From Acinetobacter sp. ANC 3903 (GTDB lineage Bacteria; Pseudomonadota; Gammaproteobacteria; Pseudomonadales; Moraxellaceae), in contig NZ_NEGA01000023.1 of the NCBI RefSeq assembly GCF_002135315.1, positions 1-53,575 of the forward strand: a stretch of DNA of 53,575 bases. Direction: 5' to 3'. Positions 8,918 through 20,795 of this stretch are shown piece by piece. The stretch's first letter is position 1. Every line of letters begins with the position of its first letter. The notes under the pieces were generated by a model. That model searched no databases. It had not been told where the DNA came from and saw only the letters and a program-made list of their open reading frames with translations. A program made the position numbers and the translations under genes.

Positions 8918-9283
8918 GTGAGTTACTACCATATTGTTATTGAAGTAAATGATCACATCAGTACGATTGAACAAACTCGTGATATTGAAATTTTTGATAT
9001 TATTGATATTCAGCCTTATCTCCATTCCATTCTGTTGCCTTATTTCAATGAGCAACTCATTGAACTTGAAGATGAAAATATAGAATTCAAAGATATTCTA
9101 CATTTACAAGTCAAACAGACGCTGTTGCCTATTCAGGATCTGATTGAAGAAGAACAACGCTTACTTCCAAGTGATACCGATATCACCATGAGTGCTTATG
9201 AAATTTTTAATAACCGTGATTTAAGCCAAGATGTGACTACCGTTATTTTTGATATTTTAGAAGCGGCAAAACTAGAAGCTTAA
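8918..9283 (+). CDS. Hypothetical acidic protein
   Basis: Unknown protein, 121 residues from a GTG at 8918. That GTG is chosen because CTGGAG lies six bases before it; the in-frame ATG at 8912 touches this ribosome binding site, and an ATG at 8804 lacks one. The sequence (SYYHIVIEVND, then EIFDIIDIQPYL) is acidic and soluble, with no motif I recognise. It sits between the metalloprotease gene and erpA and ends before a bidirectional terminator. Confidence 0.6.
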   Translation: MSYYHIVIEVNDHISTIEQTRDIEIFDIIDIQPYLHSILLPYFNEQLIELEDENIEFKDILHLQVKQTLLPIQDLIEEEQRLLPSDTDITMSAYEIFNNRDLSQDVTTVIFDILEAAKLEA

Positions 9284-9330
9284 TCATTTTACCAGTTTAA
9301 AATGGTAGTTCCGCCTACTGACTGGCAATA

Positions 9331-9360
9331 AAAAGCCCTCCAAAAAGGAGGGCTTTTTTT
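9331..9360. terminator. Bidirectional terminator
   Basis: AAAAGCCCTCC and GGAGGGCTTTT pair with a 5-nt loop. T-runs on both strands serve the convergent gene at 8918 and erpA. Confidence 0.92.
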
Positions 9361-9368
9361 AAATTTGC

Positions 9369-9704
9369 TTAAATCGAGAAAGATGAACCACAACCACAAG
9401 TTGTTGTTGCATTAGGGTTATGCACGATAAAACGTGAACCTTCCAAACCTTCTACATAATCCACTTCTGAACCGACAAGATATTGATAGCTCAGTGAATC
9501 GACCAGCATTTTCACGTCGCCATTGACAAATTCAGCGTCATCTTCATTCATGCTTTCAGCAAAGTTAAAGCCATAAGAGAAACCGGAACAACCGCCACCT
9601 GTAACATAAACGCGTAACATTAATTCTTGGTTGCCTTCGCTATCACGCAATTGGCGTACTTTATTCGCAGCATTGTCGGTCAGCACCAGAGCTTGGGCAT
9701 TCAT
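9369..9704 (-). CDS. erpA: A-type iron-sulfur carrier ErpA
   Basis: A 111-residue HesB/IscA-like protein that delivers Fe-S clusters to apoproteins in the cytoplasm. Cys39 (in GGGCSGF), Cys103 and Cys105 (in TCGCGSSF) are the three cluster ligands, placed as in the family. Residues [17 protein letters not shown] and the acidic middle fit ErpA better than IscA or SufA. Ribosome binding site AGAGGAA precedes the ATG. It is alone rather than in an isc operon, as is usual for erpA. Confidence 0.93.
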   Translation of the reverse strand: MNAQALVLTDNAANKVRQLRDSEGNQELMLRVYVTGGGCSGFSYGFNFAESMNEDDAEFVNGDVKMLVDSLSYQYLVGSEVDYVEGLEGSRFIVHNPNATTTCGCGSSFSI

Positions 9705-9821
9705 GTCGGATTCCTCTGTTCAATTCAGGTGTCTTGAAATATAAAAGACCATATATCAAGTATAGCATACCCAATATATGGTCAGTATTTGCAGATTTAA
9801 AGTTAAATCAGACTATTTTTC

Positions 9822-10835
9822 TCAAGATTGTTTGTAGTTTTCATCCTGCAGGCTACATTCAAAATTCTTCGGATCTTCCTTGCAACGGAATTGCCACAGT
9901 AATTTCATCATCCGTTTATCATAAACTCCACGTTTGGTTAAATCGACTCGCGACTCGCGCATGAGCTTTTGATAGCCAGACTTATCTGCTTCAGGAATTT
10001 GCATCCAGTATTTTTGCGGGATATCAGATTTCATTTTGCCTAAAATACCAAAGGCACGCGGTAACTGGCTTTTCACCCATTCACGTGATTTTTGCCCATA
10101 CCCTGCCGGAAATTTATCGGGGCGGATAATTACATTACCGGTCACCTGTAAAATAGGATAATTCACAATCGCGCCCTTATTTCCTAAGCCCTTATAGAGT
10201 TCTAAAGGTTTAAACACGGCAGCAGGTGCACCAATAATATCAACCTGACCATTGTTAAATTTCGCGCCAAAATTGGTGACATCTGCACTGACAGCCTGTG
10301 CCCCAACTTGCTGAACCATAATTTTTTGTGCTTCATCATAATCCAGCACTGCAATTTTTTTACCTGCCGCTTTGGCTACAGTATTAATGCGACGATCATT
10401 CACCATTAAAAAAGCATCGCCTACCGGAATAACACCCACCACTTCATATTTGCCATGCACCATATGTTTGGCAAAAGTCGGATTGGCTAAACCCTGCATC
10501 ACTTTTACAGCCAGTTTTAAATCAGGAATTGCACCAATTGCATCAAGAGACCCGGTAAACTCATTAAACTGACGACCCCGCATACCGGTCACACTAATCC
10601 CATCACACTTGCCGGCTTTAAAATCTTCAGCGATGACCGCTTCGTTTTGTCCCACGCGTAATTCAATATCTGCACCCCAGTTTTTGGCGGCCAATTGATA
10701 ATCTTTCATCAGGGCGAAAACATCACCACTTTTACCGACTAAATCAAATACGCAAATCACTTGTTTGGCTTGAGTAACACTGGTTACGACACACAAACCC
10801 AAACCAAGCAGCAGTGTTTTAGACCATGGCATCAT
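9822..10835 (-). CDS. AdeT-like periplasmic solute-binding protein (copy 1)
   Basis: A 337-residue member of the putative solute-binding family annotated in Acinetobacter as AdeT1/AdeT2. A signal peptide ends near residue 23 (TQAKQ). The fold region begins VICVFDLVGKSGDVF, followed by GVSVTGMRGRQFNEFTGS. Two Cys near the C-terminus (CKEDPKNFECSL) match the paralogues. The name AdeT came from a proposed aminoglycoside efflux role, but the sequence is that of a binding protein, with no transporter domains. It is the most diverged of three tandem copies and has a different C-terminal tail. Confidence 0.8.
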   Translation of the reverse strand: MMPWSKTLLLGLGLCVVTSVTQAKQVICVFDLVGKSGDVFALMKDYQLAAKNWGADIELRVGQNEAVIAEDFKAGKCDGISVTGMRGRQFNEFTGSLDAIGAIPDLKLAVKVMQGLANPTFAKHMVHGKYEVVGVIPVGDAFLMVNDRRINTVAKAAGKKIAVLDYDEAQKIMVQQVGAQAVSADVTNFGAKFNNGQVDIIGAPAAVFKPLELYKGLGNKGAIVNYPILQVTGNVIIRPDKFPAGYGQKSREWVKSQLPRAFGILGKMKSDIPQKYWMQIPEADKSGYQKLMRESRVDLTKRGVYDKRMMKLLWQFRCKEDPKNFECSLQDENYKQS

Positions 10836-11025
10836 GATTTTTTTCTTCCTTGTTTCATTATTTTATTCAATCGGGGATTGAATTGTTTTTGCTTTTTTAT
10901 TCATCATCCATCACCAGTCCTTAAGACTTGTTGTTTTATTAGACTGATAAAATTTTGCTGTTATTTTTTAAGATTACGCCTTTTTTTACTGACCACAATG
11001 GCAAAAATGACAAAATCCAAGCGAC

Positions 11026-11059
11026 AAAAAAGCCTAGATTAAATCTAGGCTTTCTTTTT
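11026..11059. terminator. Terminator between AdeT-like genes
   Basis: AAAGCCTAGATT and AATCTAGGCTTT form a near-perfect palindrome with T-runs on both strands, so the middle AdeT-like gene is terminated before copy 1. Confidence 0.85.
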
Positions 11060-11070
11060 TAAAATCAAAG

Positions 11071-12081
11071 TTATTCACCACCAAGTGAACATTCAAAATT
11101 GGCTTTATCGACAGAACAGCGTGCCTTTTTCAAAACACCCATCATGCCTGAATCATAAATACCGCGCTTGGTCATATCCATACGGCCTTCACGCAATAAT
11201 TTTTGATATTTGGTTTTATCTTCTGCAGTTAAGTTCAATTTAAACTTGGCTGGAATATTGGCTTCCAGGCGATTAATCATGGCAAAACTTTTTGGTAAGT
11301 TTTTCACAAACCAATCACGTGATTTTTGACCAAAATCTGCAGGGAATTGATCTGGACGGATAACAAAATCTGCAGTCACCTGAAGTACCGGGAAATTGAA
11401 CATTGCGCCATTTGAACCTAGACCTTTATAAATTTCTAAAGGTTTATAAGCATAGGCAGGTGCACCCACCATATCGACCTGACCATTATTGAATTTAGCG
11501 ACAAAGTTAGATACGTCAGAAATCACCGCTTGCGCACCAACGCGTTGTACCATAATTTTTTGTGCATCGTCATAACCCAACACAGCAAATTTTTTGCCTG
11601 CCGCTTTTTCTATCGAGTTAATATTTTTATCACGCACAAAAATAAATGCGGAACCTAAAGGTGCAATCCCGGCAACTTCATATTTTTTACCGCTTAAATT
11701 ACTGACCATCTTCGGTGCATTACGTTTATCCAAAGCAAAAGTGATGGCACGCTGAGCAATAGCATTACTTGGTGCACCACCCAAAGCATCAATAGAACCT
11801 ACAAATTTGTTATATTGACGGGCACGCATTGCAGTCATAAACACGCCGTCACATTTGCCTGCTTTAAAGTCATTATCAGCAACTGCTTCGTCTTGACGTG
11901 GAATAAGATTAATTTCCGCGCCCCATCCTTTTGCAGCTAGCGCCCATTCCTGAGCCATTTGAAAAGATTCACCCGATTTACCCAGTAAATCGAATACACA
12001 TACATCGACTTTAGCGGCTTGCGCTGTACTCGCTAGGCCTACAGCAGCCAATGTAGCGAATGCAAAAATTGTTTTTTTCAT
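11071..12081 (-). CDS. AdeT-like periplasmic solute-binding protein (copy 2)
   Basis: 336 residues from the ATG at 12081, which follows AAGGACAG; an upstream start at 12135 would put the signal peptide inside the protein and is rejected. The signal peptide ends AQA near residue 22. The mature part starts KVDVCVFDLLGKSGESF and carries the same blocks as its neighbours (FMTAMRARQYNKFVGS, FNNGQVDMVGAPAYAYKPLE, end FECSLGGE). It is closest to copy 3. A terminator follows and a 230-bp gap precedes, so each copy seems to be its own transcription unit. Ligand unknown. Confidence 0.85.
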   Translation of the reverse strand: MKKTIFAFATLAAVGLASTAQAAKVDVCVFDLLGKSGESFQMAQEWALAAKGWGAEINLIPRQDEAVADNDFKAGKCDGVFMTAMRARQYNKFVGSIDALGGAPSNAIAQRAITFALDKRNAPKMVSNLSGKKYEVAGIAPLGSAFIFVRDKNINSIEKAAGKKFAVLGYDDAQKIMVQRVGAQAVISDVSNFVAKFNNGQVDMVGAPAYAYKPLEIYKGLGSNGAMFNFPVLQVTADFVIRPDQFPADFGQKSRDWFVKNLPKSFAMINRLEANIPAKFKLNLTAEDKTKYQKLLREGRMDMTKRGIYDSGMMGVLKKARCSVDKANFECSLGGE

Positions 12082-12315
12082 TATTTCTGTCCTTTTAGAA
12101 TCTTGTTGTTTGACGAGTATCCGTTCACGCCACAAATATTAAGCAAGTTCATTCTAAAAAAATAGAGCATTTACTCCAATTAATTACGACTCAAATGCCA
12201 ATTGGTTTTTATCTTTTAATATTCATATTAAAAATCATAGTCTTATTTAATAACCATTTTTACGTATAACTTATGAAATTTGAGCTATTTTACAAATTAA
12301 CACATAACAATCGAT

Positions 12316-13323
12316 TTATTCGCCACTCAATGAACACTCAAAGTTGGTGCGCTCTACTGTACAACGGGCTTTTTTAAGTACGCTCATCATGGTCGGTTCG
12401 TAAATGCCCTGTTTAGTCAGATCTAAACGTCCATCTCGCAGTAATTTTTGATACTTGTCATGATCTTCCTTGGTTAAATTTATTTTATATTTTGCAGGAA
12501 TACCTGCTTCCAGGCGGCGTACCATGGCAAAACTTTTCGGTAATAACTGTACAAACCAGCTACGCGACTGCTCTGCAAAACCTTCAGGAAATTTCTCCGG
12601 ACGAATAATTAAATCTGCAGTCACGTTGACCACTGGAAAATTAATCATTGCCCCTGTAGAACCTAAACCCTTATAAATTTCTAACGGCTTAAAGGCATAG
12701 GCCGGTGCAGCAATCATGTCGACTTCACCATTGTTGAATTTTTTCACGAAATTAGAAATATCGGCCATTACCGGTACTGCACCAATACGCTGTACAGTAA
12801 TTTTTTGTGCCTGATCGTAATGCAAAATGGCAAACTTTTTACCTTTGGTCTTCTCTATAGAGTTAATTGATTTATCACGTACAAAAAGATAGGCAGTTCC
12901 AATTTGCCCAATCCCTGCTACCTCATATTTTTCATTGCCAATGGTACTAACAAGCCGTTTTTTATTGCGTTTATCCAGCACAAAAGAAATGGCTTTTTGC
13001 GCAATCTGATTACTGGGAACACCACCTAATGCATCAATTGAACCGGCAAATTTGTTATAGGCACGGGCGCGCATTGAAGTCATGTAAAAAGCATCGCAAA
13101 CACCCGCCTTAAAATCTTTTTCTATTTTTGCTTCATCTTGATACGGCATTAAATTGACCTCAGCACCCCAGTTTTTACTGGCCAAAGCCCATTCTTCAAC
13201 TAATTTATAGGACTCGCCTGCTTTACCTAACAGGTCAAATACACAGATATTTTGTTTTGCCTGAGCCAAACTGGAAAAACTCAAAAGCATGAGTGCAGAT
13301 AAAATAAAAGTCCTTTTTTTCAT
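12316..13323 (-). CDS. AdeT-like periplasmic solute-binding protein (copy 3)
   Basis: 335 residues with a signal peptide ending AQA near residue 22, then KQNICVFDLLGKAGESYK. The blocks match copy 2 (FYMTSMRARAYNKFAGS, FNNGEVDMIAAPAYAFKPLE, end FECSLSGE), including the two C-terminal Cys. It is a tandem paralogue. The absence of any membrane permease or ATPase nearby leaves the partner unknown. AdeT-type annotation is by family resemblance. Confidence 0.85.
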   Translation of the reverse strand: MKKRTFILSALMLLSFSSLAQAKQNICVFDLLGKAGESYKLVEEWALASKNWGAEVNLMPYQDEAKIEKDFKAGVCDAFYMTSMRARAYNKFAGSIDALGGVPSNQIAQKAISFVLDKRNKKRLVSTIGNEKYEVAGIGQIGTAYLFVRDKSINSIEKTKGKKFAILHYDQAQKITVQRIGAVPVMADISNFVKKFNNGEVDMIAAPAYAFKPLEIYKGLGSTGAMINFPVVNVTADLIIRPEKFPEGFAEQSRSWFVQLLPKSFAMVRRLEAGIPAKYKINLTKEDHDKYQKLLRDGRLDLTKQGIYEPTMMSVLKKARCTVERTNFECSLSGE

Positions 13324-13563
13324 GATGTACCTTATTCTTTTTTCGCTTATTTCTCTTAGAAAATCACTATAATTTTGTTTTTATACTAAAAATAGAGCTG
13401 CTCAGGACTTTCTGACGAAAGGCTACTTTTTGCACAATTTGTCACATTTTTATTGATCTACTTAAAATTATGCTTTTATAGGAAAGAATAATGCACTGCC
13501 TTTTTCTTTTCTGAGTGGCTTCCTTTAGAATACGCCCATCATTCTTCTCATTTAGATATTTCA

Positions 13564-15504
13564 ATGATTCAGTTAGATCAACTTTCTATACGTCGCGGTG
13601 GACGTGTTTTATTTCAAAAAGCGTCTATGCAGCTACATCCAGGATGGAAAATTGGCCTAACCGGTGTCAATGGTGCAGGAAAATCAACCCTGTTTGCGGC
13701 ATTGTTGGGTGGCATGGAATCGGATGGTGGTTCTTTGACCCGTCCTGCTGTTTGGACAGTGGCCCATATGGCGCAGGAAATTAAAGCCCTAGAGATGAAG
13801 GCTATCGATTTTGTCCTGTCAGGTGATGAAGAATATTGGGGCATCCAGCACAAACTGGAACATCCTGAAGACTTGGATAATGACGAACTTGCGCATTTAT
13901 ATGGCCGCTTTGACGAAATTAATGGCTACTCTGCCCCATCAAAAGCCTCACAATTGATGGCCGGTCTGGGTTTCTTTGAACATCAGTCTCAACTGGATGT
14001 TTCAAGTTTTTCTGGTGGCTGGCGCATGCGTTTAAATCTGGCCCGCACCCTGATGAGCCGTTCAGACTTGCTGTTACTGGATGAACCGACCAACCATTTA
14101 GATTTAGATGCCATTTTATGGCTGGAAGACTGGTTAAAAGCCTATGAAGGCACCCTGATTTTAATTTCACATGACCGTGATTTCCTTGATGCCGTTACCG
14201 ATCATATATTACACATAGAAAATCAGGAACTTACTCTCTATACAGGGAATTATTCCACATTTGAACGTACCCGTAGTGAACGTCTGGCACAACAACAACA
14301 AGCTTATGAAAAGCAGCTTGAAACACGGGCACATTTACAGAAATATATCGACCGCTTTAAAGCACAAGCAACCAAAGCAAAACAGGCGCAAAGCCGGATT
14401 AAACAACTTGAACGTATGCAAGAGTTGTCTGCAGCGCATGTTGATACACCATTTACCTTCTCATTCCGTGAACCGACTAAAATGAGTTCGCCACTGCTTG
14501 AACTTGAACACGCAGATATTGGTTATGGTGACAAGCTGATTGTGACTAACGTCAATTTGCAAATCACACCCAGCAGCCGGATTGGTTTACTCGGGATGAA
14601 TGGTGCAGGTAAATCAACCCTGATCAAATCTTTAGTGGGTGATCTCAAACTACTTAAAGGTACACGCAAAGATTCAGAATTACTCAATATTGGTTATTTT
14701 GCCCAGCATCAAATGGATGCCCTGGATGGTAGCGCAAGCCCAATGTTGCAATTGTCACGCATTGCGGACAAAAAAATCAGTGAAGCAACTTTACGCTCCT
14801 TCCTGGGCAGCTTTGGCTTTAGTGGCGAACGTATGGATACACCAAGTGAGGGCTTCTCTGGCGGGGAACGTGCCCGTTTAGCTTTGGCTTTAATTGTATG
14901 GTTACGCCCAAACGTGTTGATTCTGGATGAACCGACTAACCATTTAGATCTGGATATGCGTCATGCCCTGACTATGGCCTTACAAGACTTTGAAGGTGCT
15001 GTGGTACTGGTATCGCATGAGCGTCAATTGATTGCCAGCGTCTGTGATGAATTATTGTTGGTACACAATGGTCAATGCCGTGAATTTGATGGTGATCTGG
15101 TTGCCTATGCAGACTGGTTGCGTCAGGCCCGTATCGAGATGATGAAAAACGGGCAAAAACCTGCTGCACCGGTGCAATCACAAGTTGAAGTTAAACCGAC
15201 GATTTCAAAACTCGATAAAGAAGCTCAGCGTAAGGAAACTGCGCGCCGCCGTGAACTTAGCCGTCCAATTCGTAAAAATATTGAAAAACTGGAAGCTCAG
15301 ATTGCAAAATTACAGCCAAGTTTGGCTGAAATTGAAGTATTACTGGCTGATACGGCAATTTATGACGCAAGTCGTAAAGATGATTTACTCAAGCTGATGA
15401 ATAAGCAGACTGAGTTAAAAAATCAGCTGGAAACTGCGGAAGAACAAATGTTAGAGCTAATGATGGAACTGGAAAGCCTGGAGCAATCCTTTGAAGAAAG
15501 CTAA
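13564..15504 (+). CDS. yheS: ABC-F ATPase, YheS type
   Basis: A 646-residue protein with two ABC ATPase domains and no membrane segments, typical of ABC-F factors that act on the ribosome. Walker A motifs are GVNGAGKST (34-42) and GMNGAGKST (about 346-354); signatures are SGGWRMR and SGGERAR; both Walker B regions read LDEPTNHLD. The linker between domains contains RFKAQATKAKQAQSRIK. The C-terminal 120 residues are coiled coil. Order, length and linker match E. coli YheS. A strong terminator follows. A short decayed piece of a second copy of its 3' end lies at 17163. Confidence 0.9.
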   Translation: MIQLDQLSIRRGGRVLFQKASMQLHPGWKIGLTGVNGAGKSTLFAALLGGMESDGGSLTRPAVWTVAHMAQEIKALEMKAIDFVLSGDEEYWGIQHKLEHPEDLDNDELAHLYGRFDEINGYSAPSKASQLMAGLGFFEHQSQLDVSSFSGGWRMRLNLARTLMSRSDLLLLDEPTNHLDLDAILWLEDWLKAYEGTLILISHDRDFLDAVTDHILHIENQELTLYTGNYSTFERTRSERLAQQQQAYEKQLETRAHLQKYIDRFKAQATKAKQAQSRIKQLERMQELSAAHVDTPFTFSFREPTKMSSPLLELEHADIGYGDKLIVTNVNLQITPSSRIGLLGMNGAGKSTLIKSLVGDLKLLKGTRKDSELLNIGYFAQHQMDALDGSASPMLQLSRIADKKISEATLRSFLGSFGFSGERMDTPSEGFSGGERARLALALIVWLRPNVLILDEPTNHLDLDMRHALTMALQDFEGAVVLVSHERQLIASVCDELLLVHNGQCREFDGDLVAYADWLRQARIEMMKNGQKPAAPVQSQVEVKPTISKLDKEAQRKETARRRELSRPIRKNIEKLEAQIAKLQPSLAEIEVLLADTAIYDASRKDDLLKLMNKQTELKNQLETAEEQMLELMMELESLEQSFEES

Positions 15505-15529
15505 GCCCTAAACCTGCTTTTCAGCATTC

Positions 15530-15565
15530 AGAGACCAGTGATGAGCATCACTGGTCTCTTTTTTT
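15530..15565 (+). terminator. yheS terminator
   Basis: AGAGACCAGTGATG and CATCACTGGTCTCT form a long perfect stem with a 2-nt apparent loop, followed by seven T. The stretch from here to 15834 holds nothing else I can support. Confidence 0.92.
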
Positions 15566-15834
15566 ACTGAAATATTCAAGTTCTAGCCTCCGTGCAATAT
15601 CCACAATTGTTGGGTGATCTCTGCCTTTCTCTCCTGAATATCTATTCCCTTAACATATCTGCTAGTGAATTACGCAAGCACCCTATAAGCTTATTTTTTA
15701 AACAGTTGAACTCCCTATTTCATACATTAATTTACAGCCCTGTCCCACATCATGTGGCTCTAATAAAAAGGCATTGTCATTTTCAGCAGCCTTATTGAGG
15801 GCTGCTTTAATGTTGAACTAGAGAGGAAAACCAC

Positions 15835-16997
15835 ATGCGTGCACTTAGCTATCATGGTACTCGGGATGTATGAGTTGAATCTTTTCCTGATCCGATGATT
15901 AAGGAAGCAGATGATGTCATTTTAAGGGTAACAGCCACCGCCATTGGTGGTTCAGATCTGCATCTTTATCATGGGAAAATTCCCGCCACTGAACAGGGCG
16001 ACATTTTTGGCCACGAATTTATGGGAGTGGTGGAAGAAGTAGGTTCTGAAGTCACTTCGGTAAAAAAAGGAGATCGGGTCATTATTCCCTTTGTGATTGC
16101 ATGCGGTCACTGCTTTTTCTGTGAACATCAACTCACTGCAGCCTGTGAAAATACCAACAGTGGACGTGGTGCCATCATCAACAAAAAACAGATTCCCCCA
16201 GGTGCAGCCCTGTTTGGTTATAGCCATCTGTATGGCGGGGTGCCGGGTGGCCAGGCTGAATACGTACGCGTGCCCAAAGGCAATGTCGGTCCCTTTACAG
16301 TGCCGGGACACTGCCAGATGAAAAGGTGTTGTTCCTGACCGATATCCTGCCGACAGCATGGCAGGCGGTCACCAATGCCCAGGTCGGCCGAGGTTCAATG
16401 GTTGCCATTTACGGTGCAGGTCCGGTAGGCCTGCTGTCCGCTGCCTGTGCACGCATGCTTGGTGCTGAACAGATCTTTATGGTCGATCATCATCCCTATC
16501 GCCTAAGCTTTGCCCATCAGACCTATGGTGCAATTCCGGTCAACTTCGATAAAGTCGATGCAGCTCAATTCATCATTTAGAATAGTGCAGGTCACCGCGG
16601 TGTGGATGCTGTCATTGATGCCGTAGGTTTTGAGGCCAAAGGCAGCGTGCTGGAAACTGTATTGACCAATCTGAAAATTGAAGGTTCTAGTGGCTTTGCG
16701 TTACGTCAGTGTATTTCGGCCGTCCGCCGTGGCGGTGTGGTCAGTGTGCCCGGGGTCTATGCCGGTCCAATTCACGGCTTCCTGTTAGGCGATGCCTTTG
16801 ACAAGGGTGTGACCTTTAAAATGAGGCAAACCCATGTGCATAAGTTCTTGCCTCAGTTGCTCGAATTTATTGAAAATGGCGATCTTTCCCCTGAGGTGAT
16901 TATTACCCACCGTATGAATCTATCAGATGCGGCTGAAGGCTATCGTATTTTTGATAAACATGAAGAGGACGGTCGCAAGATTATTCTGACCCCTTAG
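15835..16997 (+). pseudogene. Zinc-dependent alcohol dehydrogenase, inactivated
   Basis: A medium-chain dehydrogenase of about 387 codons with a good start (GAGAGG before ATG 15835) and three lesions. Codon 13 is TGA (15871-15873) where relatives have Arg. Near 16302-16308 the frame shifts. A TAG at 16578-16580 stands where relatives have Glu. In addition, the first catalytic zinc ligand is lost: AIGGSDLH replaces AICGSDLH. The rest is well conserved: GHEFMG, the structural zinc Cys cluster, [10 protein letters not shown] for NAD binding, and the C-terminus to KIILTP. Relatives are formaldehyde-dehydrogenase-like enzymes. The gene looks recently inactivated. Confidence 0.9.
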
Positions 16998-17013
16998 ACA
17001 GAACTGAAGCAGG

Positions 17014-17039
17014 AAAAGCACCGTAGCAGGTGCTTTTTT
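17014..17039 (+). terminator. Terminator of the dehydrogenase pseudogene
   Basis: AAAAGCACC and GGTGCTTTT pair around a 6-nt loop, followed by more T. Confidence 0.88.
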
Positions 17040-17162
17040 GAAATCTAAATCAGTGAACGATAGACAATGCATGTCACTACACCTAGGAAGCAAGTAGATG
17101 CTGGTAACTTCGATATTCTTAGATTTTTAGCCATTTCTAGCCTATCTGACACATTCCAACCT

Positions 17163-17250
17163 TTATGAATCCGTATAGGGATTTCCTCCAGCTGATGAAT
17201 AAGCAGACTGAACTGCAAGCCTTACAGATCAGATGCCAAGAATAATAAGA
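17163..17250 (+). pseudogene. Remnant of a second yheS 3' end
   Basis: Positions 17190-17211 are identical over 22 nt to 15392-15413 in yheS. The reading frame FLQLMNKQTELQALQ matches LLKLMNKQTELKNQL of YheS, and the weaker match TTTATGA...CGTA extends it upstream. The piece is frameshifted and cut down. The dehydrogenase pseudogene lies between the intact yheS end and this piece, which suggests a past duplication or an insertion by recombination at yheS. Confidence 0.75.
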
Positions 17251-17463
17251 CAAATATAATAATCTGAAAGTTCACTTGATTATTAAAATAATTGTGTAGT
17301 TTAGCTACACCAATAATTTGTCTGTGATTTTTGTGTTCCACGCCGATTGTTTATTAGAACTACACATATAAAATAAGTAATTAATTTTTATATATTTTTA
17401 TTATAAAAATACTCAATATTGAGACGTCAAGTGTTCTGTCGTGACATTTAACTAAAGCACCTC

Positions 17464-17645
17464 TTTTAAATTTAAAACCGCGATTTAAATTCAAAATCGT
17501 ATTTTAAATTTAAAAATACTTATCCACAAGCCGCAAACAGACTAATTTTTAAATTTAAAAAATATAATAATTTCTATAAAGAGGGATTTTGGATATTTAT
17601 TTTATTGTTCACATAAAAATATGGATAACTTAAAAGTTATCCACA
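17464..17645. repeat. AT-rich palindrome array with DnaA boxes
   Basis: Four 14-bp units of the form TTTTAAATTTAAAA or ATTTAAATTCAAAA start at 17464, 17483, 17502 and 17547. Two perfect DnaA boxes TTATCCACA lie at 17520-17528 and 17637-17645, and a one-mismatch box lies at 17620-17628. The same units occur in oriC and at 47827-48168. The function is unknown; it could be a secondary DnaA-binding or origin-control region. The rest of 17251-17734 is AT-rich without a gene. Confidence 0.7.
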
Positions 17646-17734
17646 CCATTGATCAAGCTTTGAACTGATTTAAAAAAATATTATTCACATATAATTTGAT
17701 TATTTTTAATGATTTTATCTAACTTCATGAAAGA

Positions 17735-18082
17735 TCAGGCTTTCAGGAATCTCAGTTCAATGATTTTCCATTCTGTATCATAGCGCCACAACTCCTGCAG
17801 GCGCTGCTTGTCCTGTTCAAGCCCAATCAGGACACGGCATTCTGTCTGATCTGGATTAAACTCATACTCCTCAAACTCCACTTCTGGCCGGTGCGGTCTC
17901 CATACACCATTCTGTACGGCATGAGCAATCCGGTCATAACGCACATAGCTGGTTTCTACGCGGCCATCCTGCTCATAGACCACCTTAAAATCATCATGCT
18001 CATAATGACGCAGCACCTCATAGTTACCGTTGTAGAATGCATCAGTCCATATATTACGGACTTCTTCAAGCTGGTTATCCAT
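17735..18082 (-). CDS. Small NTF2-like-fold protein (hypothetical)
   Basis: A 115-residue soluble protein. The pattern of an N-terminal helix (EEVRNIWTDAFYNGNYEVLRHY), an aromatic strand and alternating strands ending WRYDTEWKIIELRFL resembles the SnoaL/DUF4440 NTF2-like fold. That assignment is inferred from the pattern, not from a motif. AAAGAGG precedes the ATG at 18082. It lies downstream of gyrB, past the gyrB terminator, in the same orientation. Confidence 0.6.
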   Translation of the reverse strand: MDNQLEEVRNIWTDAFYNGNYEVLRHYEHDDFKVVYEQDGRVETSYVRYDRIAHAVQNGVWRPHRPEVEFEEYEFNPDQTECRVLIGLEQDKQRLQELWRYDTEWKIIELRFLKA

Positions 18083-18226
18083 GGATAAACCTCTTTATTG
18101 TTGTAAGCTGGCCTTGATCAGGGAGAGAATGAAGTCTAAAAATAGTACCCGGCATAAGGCCTGAGTTCACCGATCAGGTCCTGTTTATATTGACAAGTTA
18201 ACATGACATTAGCATAAAATTTTCGT

Positions 18227-18255
18227 AAAAAAAGCACCCCGAAAGGTGCTTTTTT
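18227..18255. terminator. gyrB terminator
   Basis: AAAAAAAGCACC and GGTGCTTTTTT pair around a 6-nt loop, with T-runs on both strands. Confidence 0.9.
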
Positions 18256-18273
18256 AAATGTATTGTGTATCAA

Positions 18274-20751
<2,478 letters not shown>

Positions 20752-20795
20752 CTAGTGAAATATAGGTCTATCCAAAGATGGGTAAAATTTAAAAA

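Noticed and set aside
10081..10090. Other CACGTG-containing sites as parS (for example in the AdeT-like genes)
   Set aside because: They lack the flanking TGTTNC...GNAACA arms.
15592..15798. A 68-codon frame after yheS
   Set aside because: No ribosome binding site or family; composition looks random and it lies just before the pseudogene.
17290..17320. GTGTAG-TTTAG-CTACAC inverted repeat as an operator
   Set aside because: Six-base arms with no gene close by; it could be chance in AT-rich DNA.
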